Assembly: GCA_003019595.1 (NCBI GenBank)
Contig: NEXD01000006.1
Span: 1-43,511 of the forward strand
DNA: 43,511 bases
Direction of reading: 5' to 3'
DNA from: Candidatus Marsarchaeota G1 archaeon BE_D
Lineage (GTDB): Archaea; Thermoproteota; Thermoprotei_A; Marsarchaeales; Marsarchaeaceae
Below, piece by piece: positions 8,175 through 16,940 of the stretch (within the stretch, counting starts at the first letter, position 1; each line of letters begins with the position of its first letter). Both the position numbers and the translations under genes were made by a program. Under the pieces are notes generated by a model that worked only from the letters and a program-made list of their open reading frames with translations, made no database searches and was not told where the DNA came from.

Positions 8175-8703
8175 ACTCTTCTAAGCGATAAGGAAGCTCG
8201 AGCGCAAAATCTCGAAGCTTGTAAGACGCAACAATTGGAACACCATCTAAAACGAGCGTGCTACCGAGCGTCACGATTACAGGTAAAACGCTTTTTTTGA
8301 GACAAAGCGCAAGAAGCGAGCACCTTTGAACGTGGCTGTGCATCGCGCTAGAAAAGCTCTTGGTTTTTGTCCAGTGCTTGCAGTCAATTGCGACCGCAAA
8401 ATCTTTTTTTGTAGCTACCACATCAACTTGGCGCCTTGTTTTACCCAGCTTAAACCTGAAATCCTCATTGACGTCGTACTCCATGGTTTCGAATGCACGC
8501 GCAACAAAACGCTCAAAAGAGCGCCAGTCCAAAATGCGCGCGACACTCGAAGGGTCAGCACCCCTTTTTATCGCTTCAATTCCGAGTAAAACACGGTCTA
8601 ACACGACGCTTTTGTGTTGCAAAACCTCAACTCCTGGCGCATCGACTTCAAAGTCCACACTACCCTTTTTTAAAAGCTCTAGCAAAATGGTGAGACCTTC
8701 CAA
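8149..8703 (-). CDS. PD-(D/E)XK nuclease-fold protein (Mrr/Hjc-like core)
   Basis: 184 residues. The core contains DWRSFERFVARAFETMEY (59-76, with Glu64), RRQVDVVATKK (90-100, Asp94) and VAIDCKHW (104-111, Asp107 and Lys109), giving the E...D...DxK active site of Mrr, Hjc and RecB-family nucleases. The catalytic residues are intact, so activity on DNA or RNA is likely. The N-terminal helical region (1-58) matches no domain I recognise. TTG start at 8703, probably leaderless. Could be a repair or restriction nuclease; no methylase lies nearby. Confidence 0.75.
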   Translation of the reverse strand: MEGLTILLELLKKGSVDFEVDAPGVEVLQHKSVVLDRVLLGIEAIKRGADPSSVARILDWRSFERFVARAFETMEYDVNEDFRFKLGKTRRQVDVVATKKDFAVAIDCKHWTKTKSFSSAMHSHVQRCSLLALCLKKSVLPVIVTLGSTLVLDGVPIVASYKLRDFALELPYRLEEFTMLHPIG

Positions 8704-8726
8704 CTCAGATTTTTAGCGCGCGTCAC

Positions 8727-8756
8727 AAATTAAACCTTTTGAAAAACCTTAAGTTG
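8727..8756. promoter_or_regulatory. Back-to-back TATA boxes of the nuclease and small membrane protein genes
   Basis: Minus strand GTTTAATTT (8727-8735) sits about 27 bp before the TTG at 8703. Plus strand CTTAAGTT (8749-8756) sits about 26 bp before the ATG at 8777. Both spacings predict transcripts starting at or next to the start codon (leaderless). Confidence 0.45.
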
Positions 8757-8776
8757 AGCTTCCTCAAAAAAAGCGC

Positions 8777-8974
8777 ATGGCAAACAGGACGCTACTAGAA
8801 GTTCTTTCCGCCATCTTGCTGTTTGTTCCGTTTGGCATTGCCGTTCTTTATGCGCGAGCTCACGGAAGAACTGCGCCACCTTTCGAAGTGAATCTCGCAC
8901 TTTTTGTGATGTACGGAGTGATTGTGGTTTTTGTGTTGCTCTTAGAAAGAAAACTCGGATTGTTCAAGGATTAA
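8777..8974 (+). CDS. Small two-helix membrane protein, unknown
   Basis: 65 residues with two hydrophobic helices (about 9-27 and 38-57) joined by a basic/polar loop (ARAHGRTAPPF). No family recognised. ATG start, likely leaderless. The stop overlaps the end of the convergent acyl-CoA dehydrogenase gene by 4 bp. Its own promoter and clean ORF support a real gene. Confidence 0.6.
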   Translation: MANRTLLEVLSAILLFVPFGIAVLYARAHGRTAPPFEVNLALFVMYGVIVVFVLLLERKLGLFKD

Positions 8975-10164
8975 GCGTGCTCCTTTCCCAAAAGCTCCTT
9001 TGCGAGCAAAACTTTCATAACATTGAGCGCGCCCTCAGCACCCATTAGGTACGAAAAAGCTCCCCTCACACTTGCTTCGACAGGACCATCTTTGCTATAC
9101 CCGTATGCCCCAAACCAAGTGGCGACTTCCTTTATTGCGTCGAACGCAAAAACTGGTGCAAGCCATTTTACCGCAGACACGCTCTTTATCACTTCTGAAA
9201 GCGAAAGCTTGTTCAACTTGTAGTGCTGGTCGACAACCCAAGCCGCTTTGTAAACAAGCGCCCTTGCCGCTTCGAGCTTTGCGTAGTGTTCTGCAAGCTG
9301 AAACTGAACGCCTTGGAACTTGCTCAGCTTTTGCCCAAACACTTCCCTGTTTTTGATGTACTCTATTCCAAGCTCTAGCACTCTTTGGGCCGCGCCGATA
9401 CAAGCGGCTGAAACGAGAACCCTTGCGTGATTAAATCCTTCCATTGCATAGTAAAAGCCTTTGTTTTCCTCACCGATCAAATAATCCGCCGGTAGCTCGG
9501 CGTCCTTAAACACTATTACGCCTGTAGAAATTCCCTCTCTACCCATGTTTCTGATTAGAGACGTTGTGACACCAGGTACGTCACGAACGGGTGTGTAGAT
9601 CATGCTCATGCCTTTGTGAGCGAGCTCTGGTGCACTCTTTGCGACCAAAAGAAAACCGCCGCCGTACTTCGCCGCTTCTGCAACGCCGCTTATGTACATC
9701 TTTTCTCCGTTTATCACGTACTTGTCTCCCTTTCTTATCGCAAGCGTTTTTTCACCGGCAACGTCAGACCCTCCACCTGGTTCTGTTGACGCTATTCCAA
9801 GAAAATACTCGCCACTTGTCACACGCGGAAGCACCTGCTCTTTTGCGCTGGGTTTTCCATAGCGGTCGAATATGTAACCCCAGCCCGCTTCTAAAAGAAA
9901 GTAAACAGCGGTGGCAAGAGTGATGTCCGCCCTGCCAACTTCTTCAGCGGCGATCGTGGTGGTTATCATGTCAGCGCCCATTCCGCCATACTCTTCGCTT
10001 ATCGTCATTCCGAGTATCCCCATTCGCGCCATCTCTCGAATGGTTTCTCTTGGGATTTCCCCTTTCGAGTCGAGCTCTTTTACGCGCGGCGTTAGGTGCT
10101 TGGACAGCCCCTCTCGCAAAGAGCTTCTGAATAGCTCTTGTTCTTCGCTAAACGAGAAATCCAA
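8971..10164 (-). CDS. Acyl-CoA dehydrogenase
   Basis: Flavoenzyme that introduces the alpha-beta double bond in acyl-CoA. 397 residues, full length. Signatures: SEEYGGMGAD (56-65), ASTEPGGGSDVAG (125-137), REVFGQKLSKFQGVQFQLAE (273-292) and GAYGYSKDGPVE (352-363). The catalytic base is probably Glu377 (GAEGAL), aligned with the YEGT glutamate of other family members, though the surrounding sequence is unusual. TTG start with AAGGGG upstream. No beta-oxidation or electron-transfer-flavoprotein genes lie nearby, so chain-length specificity cannot be inferred. Confidence 0.92.
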   Translation of the reverse strand: MDFSFSEEQELFRSSLREGLSKHLTPRVKELDSKGEIPRETIREMARMGILGMTISEEYGGMGADMITTTIAAEEVGRADITLATAVYFLLEAGWGYIFDRYGKPSAKEQVLPRVTSGEYFLGIASTEPGGGSDVAGEKTLAIRKGDKYVINGEKMYISGVAEAAKYGGGFLLVAKSAPELAHKGMSMIYTPVRDVPGVTTSLIRNMGREGISTGVIVFKDAELPADYLIGEENKGFYYAMEGFNHARVLVSAACIGAAQRVLELGIEYIKNREVFGQKLSKFQGVQFQLAEHYAKLEAARALVYKAAWVVDQHYKLNKLSLSEVIKSVSAVKWLAPVFAFDAIKEVATWFGAYGYSKDGPVEASVRGAFSYLMGAEGALNVMKVLLAKELLGKEHA

Positions 10165-10214
10165 GTTAAGCCCCTTATTTCAACTCGCTTGCCCTCTTTT
10201 AGTCTTATCGAAAC

Positions 10215-10964
10215 TCAGAACTTCGCAAGCCCCCAAGCCAAAAGCGCGCTGTGTATCATCTGAGCTGCTATCGCCGCAAGAATTATCGTAAATAGCCTGC
10301 TTATCGCTTTCACGCCGTTTTGCCCTAAGAGCTTAAAGATGTACTCGGAAAAGTAAAAAGTTATGTAAACAATGAGCGTCGCTATACCACAACCCACGAG
10401 CACGTCAAGAAGAGGCGTTGACGCTTGGTTTGTGAGCACGATAAGCGCGGTCATCGTGCCAGGTCCTACGAGCAAAGGTGTGGCCAAAGGAACCACCGCG
10501 ATTTCATCTGTGTTGATAGAGCGCGTCACGTTTCCTGAGCTTAGCATGTCAAGCGCCAAAAAAAGCAGAATTATTCCTCCGCCGAACTCAAAGCTTGTGA
10601 CGTTTACTCCCAAAAGCGAAAGTAGGGGTTGTCCGAGTAGTGAAAAGAAAAAGAGCAAAGCGATCACAACCGTGGTCATGGTTTCCACCACTTTTCTTCT
10701 GCCATTTGCGTCCATCTCGCTTACGAAAACAAGAAAAATCGGAAGCGCTCCTATTGGGTCGATGATCGCGACTAGCTCAAGCACGATATAAGCTGTGTTG
10801 TAAGCGCTGAATTTCAAGAGAGTTTCAAAACCTCCGCTTGAAGCCCTGTAAACAAGCGCCACAAAGAACAAAATCGCAAAAGCCACCGAACCCCTTATCA
10901 CCTTCGATTGGTTGCTCACAAGCCATTTGCGCCACAAAACCTGTCGAGGTTGTCTATCGTTCAA
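10215..10964 (-). CDS. MarC/UPF0056 family integral membrane protein
   Basis: About 249 residues with six hydrophobic segments, including an N-terminal one. The conserved MarC region is present: ELVAIIDPIGALPIF, then PLATPLLVGPGTMTALIVL, where NPIG...P.F and P...GPG are family hallmarks. Transport substrate unknown in the family. The frame is open to TTG 10982. The TATA box at 10989-10998 predicts transcription near 10968, so TTG 10964 is used here; TTG 10937 or GTG 10919 are alternatives. Divergent from the helicase gene. Confidence 0.85.
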   Translation of the reverse strand: MNDRQPRQVLWRKWLVSNQSKVIRGSVAFAILFFVALVYRASSGGFETLLKFSAYNTAYIVLELVAIIDPIGALPIFLVFVSEMDANGRRKVVETMTTVVIALLFFFSLLGQPLLSLLGVNVTSFEFGGGIILLFLALDMLSSGNVTRSINTDEIAVVPLATPLLVGPGTMTALIVLTNQASTPLLDVLVGCGIATLIVYITFYFSEYIFKLLGQNGVKAISRLFTIILAAIAAQMIHSALLAWGLAKF

Positions 10965-10988
10965 CTCTTGTATGGAACACAAGCTTGC

Positions 10989-11028
10989 GATTTAAATCTC
11001 TCGCCCGAAACAAAGTAAGATTTAAACG
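10989..11028. promoter_or_regulatory. Divergent TATA boxes for marC-like and helicase genes
   Basis: GATTTAAATC (10989-10998), itself palindromic, is positioned for the minus-strand membrane protein gene. GATTTAAACG (11019-11028) is positioned for the plus-strand helicase, with an SD-like GGTG at 11053. Confidence 0.45.
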
Positions 11029-11067
11029 GTTCCTGCTTTACATAATAAAATAGGTGTCTGCAAAAGC

Positions 11068-12935
11068 TTGCTCGATATGTCGCACGAACTAAAAAGTTGG
11101 CAGCTTGAAGTTTCGCGCTCAGTTTTTGAAGGAAAGAATGTGCTTGTGATAGCACCCACAGGAAGTGGAAAAAGCCATCTTGCGCTTTGCCTGGCAAAGA
11201 GCTTTAAAAAAACTCTTTGGGTGCTACCCACAAAAGCGCTCACGCGAGAGTGGTTCATGAAGGCTCTTTCCACACTTCGAGAGCGGTTGCACGTCAACAT
11301 TTACACAGGTGACTACAGAAGAGAGTCCAATGTTTACGAAGGCGACTTGGTTTTTGCGACATACGAAAGCGCGGTGCTACAGCTAAGAAGAAAGGATGAG
11401 TGGTTTAAGACGCTTGAGCTTTTGGTGTTTGACGAATTTCAGTTCGTTGGAGAAGAAGAAAGAGGAGGCGTGGTTGAAGAACTGCTTATTTTGTTGAGCG
11501 AGCTCAATCCGCAAACGCAAGTTCTTGCGCTGAGCGCCACGATAGGAAACCCAGAGGAGCTTGCGGGATGGATCGCAAGGCTCTTTAGTAGACCAGTGGA
11601 AGTGCACGAAGTGCCTGAGCATGAAAGACCTGTCAAGCTAATCCAGAGCGCACACAGATTCAGAAATGAAGCGGAAAAAGAAGGTTTTTGCTCGAACTTT
11701 TCAAGTCCAACCCAACGCAACAGTTTTTGGTTTTCACTCCAAGACGCGTCGAAGCGGAGAATCTCGCAAAGTACTACCGCGCTTTTGGAGTAAAAACGGG
11801 TGTTCACCACGCAGCTCTTGACAGGCTTTCCCGAATCAGCGCGGAAGACTCTTTCAGGTCAGGGGAAATTCAGGCTCTGTTTTGCACGGCCACACTACAG
11901 TACGGTGTGAACATGCCAGCGCACTGGGTTGTGATTTACGATCCAGTTTGGAACACAAGGATGGGAGAGTTTCGAATAGACACGAACGACTTTTTGCAGA
12001 TGGCTGGAAGAGCGGGAAGACCAATAACAAATCCAATCACCGGAAAGGTTTTCACGGAAGGAAGGGTTGTTGTGCTTTCCACAGATCAAAGAGAACACAT
12101 GTACGTTCGCTCACACTTGATAAACCAAGAGCCTGAGCCTGTGATAAGCTCGTTCGAGAGAGACCTTGTGTACCGAGTTCACGGCTTTCTCCTGTACAGA
12201 AATGCGAACGAAGTGCGCAGACTTTTGCTGAAAAGCCTCGCTAGACTAAGCAAAAAGGAGCTTGTAAAGGCGTTTCGCGCGCTTGAAAGAATGGGCTTTT
12301 TGGTAGAAGGAGAGCTCAGCGAACTTGGAAAGTTTGTGGCCGAGCTGAATCTTCACCCATTTGCGGCTATGCGCTTTATCAAAGGACTAAAGTCATGGAG
12401 AAACGCGGAAGACTTTGGCAAAAGGGCGTGTCAGCTCGTTTTCGCAGAAGTCGCAAACGAAACATCTTCGTTACCGCCACACGTAAGGGAGTACAACGAC
12501 CTTCTTAAATGGAGGTTTGTGGAAAAGCCGTATCTAAACGGAACGTTGTTACTTGTCAACTACTTAGCCCCACAGACGATCAGGGACAGAGCTGCTTGGT
12601 ACATGTACTCTTTCGAAAAGCTTGCTGAGTTTACTGGCTTTAAAGAGCACGCGCTTTCGATCATGCGTGAAAGATTTGTGCTCGAAGGGTTGAGTGAGGT
12701 GGAAAGAGCAATATCAAAGCTTTCTTCTTTGCTTCAAAGCAAAGAAGCCTACATAGAAGTTGCGATAAGGGAGTTTGACAGTTCTAGTAACACAGGAAAG
12801 AGCAACTGGCTTGGTCTTGATGTTTACGTTGAAGGCGCGCCTAGAGGATGGACTGAACCTGTAAAGGTGGTCAAATTAAGCGGAAGAAGGGTTGACGCTG
12901 TACTTCCAGAAAATTCCGCTTTGCTTTCAAAGTAA
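11068..12935 (+). CDS. Ski2/Hel308-type SF2 helicase, interrupted by an apparent -1 frameshift
   Basis: Two overlapping frames together make one helicase. The first (11068-11690) has motif I APTGSGKS, motif Ia PTKALTREW, motif II DEFQ and motif III SATIGNPEELAGWI. The second (from 11688) has LVFTPRR (motif IV), the motif V region TATLQYGVNMPAH and motif VI QMAGRAGRP, then a winged-helix/ratchet-like C-terminal part. Frame 1 alone ends at 11793. Reading -1 at the T5 tract 11685-11689 (or adding one T) joins them into about 621 residues, EGFLLELFKS across the junction. Either a sequence error, a real mutation, or slippage. TTG 11068 is favoured over ATG 11077 because of the upstream GGTG. Confidence 0.82.
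12724..12747. repeat. 11-bp perfect inverted repeat inside the helicase gene
   Basis: CTTCTTTGCTT, a 2-base spacer, then AAGCAAAGAAG. It encodes part of SSLLQSKEA in the helicase C-terminal region. Confidence 0.7.
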
Positions 12936-12936
12936 C

Positions 12937-12952
12937 CGAAAAGGCTATAACT
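12937..12952 (+). promoter_or_regulatory. BRE/TATA promoter of pgk
   Basis: CCGAAAAGGCTATAACT: purine-rich BRE followed by CTATAAC, centred about 26 bp before the GTG at 12973, which predicts a leaderless mRNA. A similar string stands before nurA and before the reverse gyrase gene. Confidence 0.6.
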
Positions 12953-12972
12953 GTTTTTGAAAGCTTGAAAAC

Positions 12973-14250
12973 GTGAACGAGTTGGCGCGTTTGGAGATCC
13001 CCAAATACGTGAAAATGGACGAGTGTGGCTATAGGGAAAAAACCGTTCTTTTGAGGGTAGACTTTAACTCACCGATAGAACCAGGTAGCGGCAGGATCTT
13101 GGACATCACAAGAATAAAATCGCACGTTCCAACGATCTCTTATCTGCTCAAGCAGAATGCAAAAGTGGTTTTGCTTTCGCATCAAGGGCAAAAAGGATCT
13201 TCCGATTTCGTTTCATTAAAAGCGCACGCAGAAGTGCTAAGCGAGCTTCTTCGCGCAAACGTGAAATTTGTGGAACAAGTTTACGGTGACAAAGTGGACG
13301 AAGCTGTGCGCTCTGCCAAAAATGGGGACGTGATTCTTTTGGAAAACACGAGGTTCGTGGAAGAAGAAACAAGAGTTGTGAATAGTTATGAAGAGCACGC
13401 GAAGTGCGAACTGGTAAAGAGGCTTTCCGCTTTTTCTCACGTTTACGTGAACGACGCATTCGCTTCCTCGCACAGAAATCACGCGTCACTCGTTGGTTTT
13501 CCTTTCGTTTTGCCAGCAGTCGCGGGAAAGCTTATGACAGAAGAGCTAGAGGCTGTAAAGAGAATAGTCGAAGAGTCTTCAGGTCCAACCGCGTTTCTAC
13601 TAGGTGGAGGAAAGCTCAAAGACAGTGTGAAACTTGTGAACAACATTTTGGAAAGAGGTGTGGCCGACAAGGTCGTTCTTACTGGTCTAATCGCAAACGC
13701 GTTTCTTGTTGCAACGGGTTTCATTCGCGAAAGTGTTCTTATAAAAAAGCTTTCTGAGTACGAAAACGAGCTAAAGCTCGCAAAAAGGATTTTTTCGCGC
13801 TTTAACGAAAAAATCCTTTTACCAGTTGACGTTGCTGTTGAGCGAAATGGCGAAAGGGTGGAACTACCACTCGAAGAGCTTCGTTTTGACGATGAGCCTA
13901 TGGATGTAGGCTCTCGTACGATAACAATGATTCACGACTCCCTAAAAGGCTTTAAAACCGCTTTTCTACGCGGTCCAGCTGGAGTAGTCGAAAAAAGAGG
14001 TTTTGAAAAAGGAACCGTGGAGCTTTTAAAGCTACTGTGCGAACTTGGGATTTACACCGTGATAGGTGGAGGGCACACGAGGATAATCGCTGAACAACTC
14101 GGTTTGGTCGACAAGCTGGGTTATGCGAGCACTGGAGGTGGCGCTCTTCTTACTCTTCTCTCAGGAGAACCTCTTCCCGCGCTTCAGGCGCTGAGCTTTG
14201 CGTTTGAGAGAACCAAAGTGGCTTGTGGGGATGTGAATGGGCGAGATTAA
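12973..14250 (+). CDS. pgk: Phosphoglycerate kinase
   Basis: Interconverts 1,3-bisphosphoglycerate/ADP and 3-phosphoglycerate/ATP in glycolysis and gluconeogenesis. 425 residues, archaeal type. Signatures: LLRVDFNSPI (26-35), TRIKSHVPTISYLL, LLSHQG, LLENTRF, VNDAFASSHRNHASLVGFP, LLGGGKLKDSV, GPAGV and VIGGGHT...STGGGALL. GTG start, probably leaderless. Its last 14 bases overlap the downstream nucleotidyltransferase gene. A 15-bp perfect inverted repeat lies within the coding region (see separate entry). Confidence 0.96.
   Translation: MNELARLEIPKYVKMDECGYREKTVLLRVDFNSPIEPGSGRILDITRIKSHVPTISYLLKQNAKVVLLSHQGQKGSSDFVSLKAHAEVLSELLRANVKFVEQVYGDKVDEAVRSAKNGDVILLENTRFVEEETRVVNSYEEHAKCELVKRLSAFSHVYVNDAFASSHRNHASLVGFPFVLPAVAGKLMTEELEAVKRIVEESSGPTAFLLGGGKLKDSVKLVNNILERGVADKVVLTGLIANAFLVATGFIRESVLIKKLSEYENELKLAKRIFSRFNEKILLPVDVAVERNGERVELPLEELRFDDEPMDVGSRTITMIHDSLKGFKTAFLRGPAGVVEKRGFEKGTVELLKLLCELGIYTVIGGGHTRIIAEQLGLVDKLGYASTGGGALLTLLSGEPLPALQALSFAFERTKVACGDVNGRD
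13783..13820. repeat. 15-bp perfect inverted repeat inside pgk
   Basis: AAAAGGATTTTTTCG, an 8-base loop, then CGAAAAAATCCTTTT. It codes for KRIFSRFNEKILL in frame. The length is unusual for a coding region. Confidence 0.85.
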
Positions 14251-15277
14251 AGCGGTGATACTCGCAGGCGGACAAAGCACGAGACTAAGACCGATCACCA
14301 ACACAAGACCCAAGATGCTCGTCCCAGTGGTCAATAAGCCCATAATCGATTATGTAGTAGAAAGAGTGGAGCAAAGCGGCATAAAAGAGTGCGTTTTCAC
14401 GCTTTACTACAAAAGTGACATGCTCATCGAACACCTTTCTAAGAGTTTACCAAAAAACATGCGCGCTTGTTATGTTAGAGAAGCTCGACCGCTGGGAACC
14501 GCAGGCTCTGTGAAAAACGTGGAAGATTTGCTTGAGGACGTTTTTCTTGTGGTGAGCGGTGACATCCTTTTTGATTACGACCTTAAAACGGTGATAAAAT
14601 CGCACATCGAAAACGAAAGGGAGGCCACAATCGTTCTCACACAGGTTGAAGACGTGACGGGTTTGGGAATTGCCAATCTAAATTCGGAGTACAAAATCAC
14701 AAGCTTTGTAGAAAAGCCAGACCCTTTAAAGGTGAAAAGCCGTTTGGTGAACACCGGAATTTATGTGCTCAACAAAAGCGTTCTGAGTTTGATAGAAAAG
14801 GGTAAGAAAACCGACTTTAGCATGGACGTGTTTCCCAAGCTTGTCAAACAAAACAAGCTTTTCGGTTTTCCGCTCAAAGGCTTTTGGTCTGATATAGGCA
14901 CCTTTAAGGGGTTGCTTAAGGCGCAGTCAGAAGTGCTAAATGGAAAAACCAAAATAGCGATCAACGCGCCGAAAATCGCAGAAGGCATTTACGTGGAAAA
15001 GGGTGCACAGGTTGACGACTTAGAGCATTTGGTAGGACCAGCCTTGATCGCAAGTGAAAGCAGAGTGAACGAAGGCGTGGCGCTTCGCTCAAGCGTTTTG
15101 GGAAGAGGGTGCGAGATAAAAAGAAACTGCACCATCATTCACTCTCTTTTGATGGAAAGCACCACGGTTGAAGAAGAAAGCGAGCTTGTTGGAATAGTCA
15201 CAGGAGTGGGCTCTAGAATAACGCGCCAAAAGAGGCTTTTTGGACCCACGGGATACGCCGACTACTCTGTGGTTTAA
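14237..15277 (+). CDS. Sugar-phosphate nucleotidyltransferase with C-terminal left-handed beta-helix
   Basis: 346 residues. The N-terminal nucleotidyltransferase domain (about 4-235) has the signature LAGGQSTRLRPITNTRPKML (catalytic Arg and Lys present), GTAGSVKN, SGDILFDYD (metal Asp), FVEKPDPLK and GFWSDIGTF. The C-terminal hexapeptide-like region (about 255-330) is LVGPALIA...SSVLGRGCEI. This matches mannose-1-phosphate guanylyl- or glucose-1-phosphate thymidylyl/uridylyltransferases of archaea; the exact nucleotide and sugar are not readable. ATG start, overlapping pgk; convergent with uppS (4-bp overlap). Confidence 0.85.
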   Translation: MGEIKAVILAGGQSTRLRPITNTRPKMLVPVVNKPIIDYVVERVEQSGIKECVFTLYYKSDMLIEHLSKSLPKNMRACYVREARPLGTAGSVKNVEDLLEDVFLVVSGDILFDYDLKTVIKSHIENEREATIVLTQVEDVTGLGIANLNSEYKITSFVEKPDPLKVKSRLVNTGIYVLNKSVLSLIEKGKKTDFSMDVFPKLVKQNKLFGFPLKGFWSDIGTFKGLLKAQSEVLNGKTKIAINAPKIAEGIYVEKGAQVDDLEHLVGPALIASESRVNEGVALRSSVLGRGCEIKRNCTIIHSLLMESTTVEEESELVGIVTGVGSRITRQKRLFGPTGYADYSVV

Positions 15278-16071
15278 GACCCGAACCTTCTTTCTTTGAG
15301 TTGATACGTCCTGATTGCCCTTAAGAAGTCTATCTTTCTGAATTCAGGCCATGGAACGTCTATAAACACGAACTCAGAGTAGATCGCTTGCCAAGGCAAA
15401 AAGTCGCTCAGCCTGCTCTCCCCTCCAGTTCGAAGAATGAGGTCTGGGTCCTCAACGCCTGCAGTGTAAAGATACTTCGAAAAAAGCGTCTCGTCTATTT
15501 GCGCAATTTCGATTTTGCCCGCTTGCACTTCTTCGGTTATCTTCTTTATTGCGTCGATTATTTCTGCCCTTCCGCTATAGCCCACTGCAAGAAACAAATT
15601 GAAGTTTTTGTTGTTCGCCGTGGTCTGTTCGAGCTTTTCCACTTTTTGAAGAAGCTCTTTTGGTAAAACGCTTCTTCTTCCTATAACTTTGACCTTTACT
15701 CCCCGCTCCATAATTCTTCGGTCGTTCATAAGCTCCGTCACAGCCATGTCCACTAGAGAAATCAGGTTCTCCACTTCTTCTTTACTTCTTCTTCTGATGT
15801 TGTCAAGCGAGAGTGCGTAAACGGTCACTGTAGGAATTTTGAGCTCCCAACACCAGTCGAGCACTTCCTTTGCCTTGTTGTACCCCACTCTGTGCCCATA
15901 TGTAGGAGGATAACCGCGCCATTTCGCCCATCTTCGATTTCCATCAAGGATTATTCCTATGTGTTTAGGCTTTGCTCCGTTTGCAACGCTTTTTTCAAGC
16001 CTAATTGTGTAAAACTTGTAAACATAACTAATGATATACCCTATGCTCAGCTGTTTTAAACGCTCAAGCAA
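15274..16071 (-). CDS. uppS: cis-Prenyltransferase (polyprenyl diphosphate synthase)
   Basis: Builds long cis-polyprenyl diphosphates, precursors of the dolichol-type carriers for glycan assembly. 265 residues. Family signatures: GIILDGNRRWAKWRG (with the catalytic Asp of the DGN motif), HRVGYNKAKEVLDWCWE, VTVYALSLDN, DLILRTGGESRLSDFLPWQ and YSEFVFIDVPWPEF. Starts at TTG 16071. A TATA-like GTTTAAACG lies about 70 bp upstream on the same strand. Fits with the sugar nucleotide genes elsewhere in the window. Confidence 0.94.
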   Translation of the reverse strand: MLERLKQLSIGYIISYVYKFYTIRLEKSVANGAKPKHIGIILDGNRRWAKWRGYPPTYGHRVGYNKAKEVLDWCWELKIPTVTVYALSLDNIRRRSKEEVENLISLVDMAVTELMNDRRIMERGVKVKVIGRRSVLPKELLQKVEKLEQTTANNKNFNLFLAVGYSGRAEIIDAIKKITEEVQAGKIEIAQIDETLFSKYLYTAGVEDPDLILRTGGESRLSDFLPWQAIYSEFVFIDVPWPEFRKIDFLRAIRTYQLKERRFGS

Positions 16072-16154
16072 CTCTTTTACTCGAATGGCGGAACACCACT
16101 CACAAAGCTATCGCAAGCAAATTTTTACTACAAAACGTTTAAACCTTGTGGACA

Positions 16155-16940
16155 CTAGCTTTCTTCTTGCTCGCTGACACCAACGTCTTCGCTCTCTCCT
16201 CCTAAGAAAATTCTCTGAATCTCGGCGTGTAAATCGGCAACTCCTCTTTTGTCGAGAGCCGAAACGGGAATTGGCACGCTAAGGTTCGCAAGCTCAAGCG
16301 TGTTTTCGATAAGCCTCGACGCAAGAGCGTTCATCAAACCCTTTTTTGAAGAAAGCTCGGCGATTACACCCTCAGGTTCTTCAAACACGCTCAAAATTTT
16401 TTCCAAACGCTCCTCCTCTATCAGGTCCGCTTTGCTCAGCACGTTCACCACAGGCGTTCCAAGCCTTAGAGACACGCTTGCGGAAAGTAGCAAAAGCGAA
16501 GCAAGCCCGCTTTGCTCCTGTGTGATAACAGGGTCAAACAAGAAAACCGAAAGCTTTGGTGTCTTTACGAGTTTGTCGACAAGTAAAGGCCCAACTTCTC
16601 TAAAAGCGAAAAGCTCTAGCTGGCCAGGTGTGTCAACAAGAAGGTAGTCCGCTTGGATTTCGTTCACTTCTTTTATGATTTCCCCGAGAAACGTGACAAC
16701 AAGGTCCATCGCCGCTATTATCGCGCCGTTTGGACCGAGTGCGTCTTCTTGTAGCAGTTTGGTTATAGAAACGTAATTACGCACGTCTATGTCGGGGTTG
16801 TACGGAAGTGTGACCACGGCTGGGTCAAGATTCATGATAGCAAAAGACACGCTTCTTTCTGAAAGAAACTCAGAGTAGCTATTCACAAGTGAAGTTTTTC
16901 CGCTACCCGCCGTGCCGATGAAGAATATGGCGCCTAACAC
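16155..16940 (-). CDS. GPN-loop GTPase
   Basis: 261 residues. Walker A GTAGSGKT (9-16), the LDPA segment, the family-defining Gly-Pro-Asn insertion LGPNGAI (68-74), DTPGQ and the NVLSKADL nucleotide-specificity motif. GPN proteins form homodimers in archaea; eukaryotic relatives assemble RNA polymerase II, and the archaeal role is not settled. GTG start directly abutting the stop of the CinA-like gene, so they share a transcript. The acidic C-terminal tail (about 250-261) is specific to this protein. Confidence 0.93.
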   Translation of the reverse strand: MLGAIFFIGTAGSGKTSLVNSYSEFLSERSVSFAIMNLDPAVVTLPYNPDIDVRNYVSITKLLQEDALGPNGAIIAAMDLVVTFLGEIIKEVNEIQADYLLVDTPGQLELFAFREVGPLLVDKLVKTPKLSVFLFDPVITQEQSGLASLLLLSASVSLRLGTPVVNVLSKADLIEEERLEKILSVFEEPEGVIAELSSKKGLMNALASRLIENTLELANLSVPIPVSALDKRGVADLHAEIQRIFLGGESEDVGVSEQEES

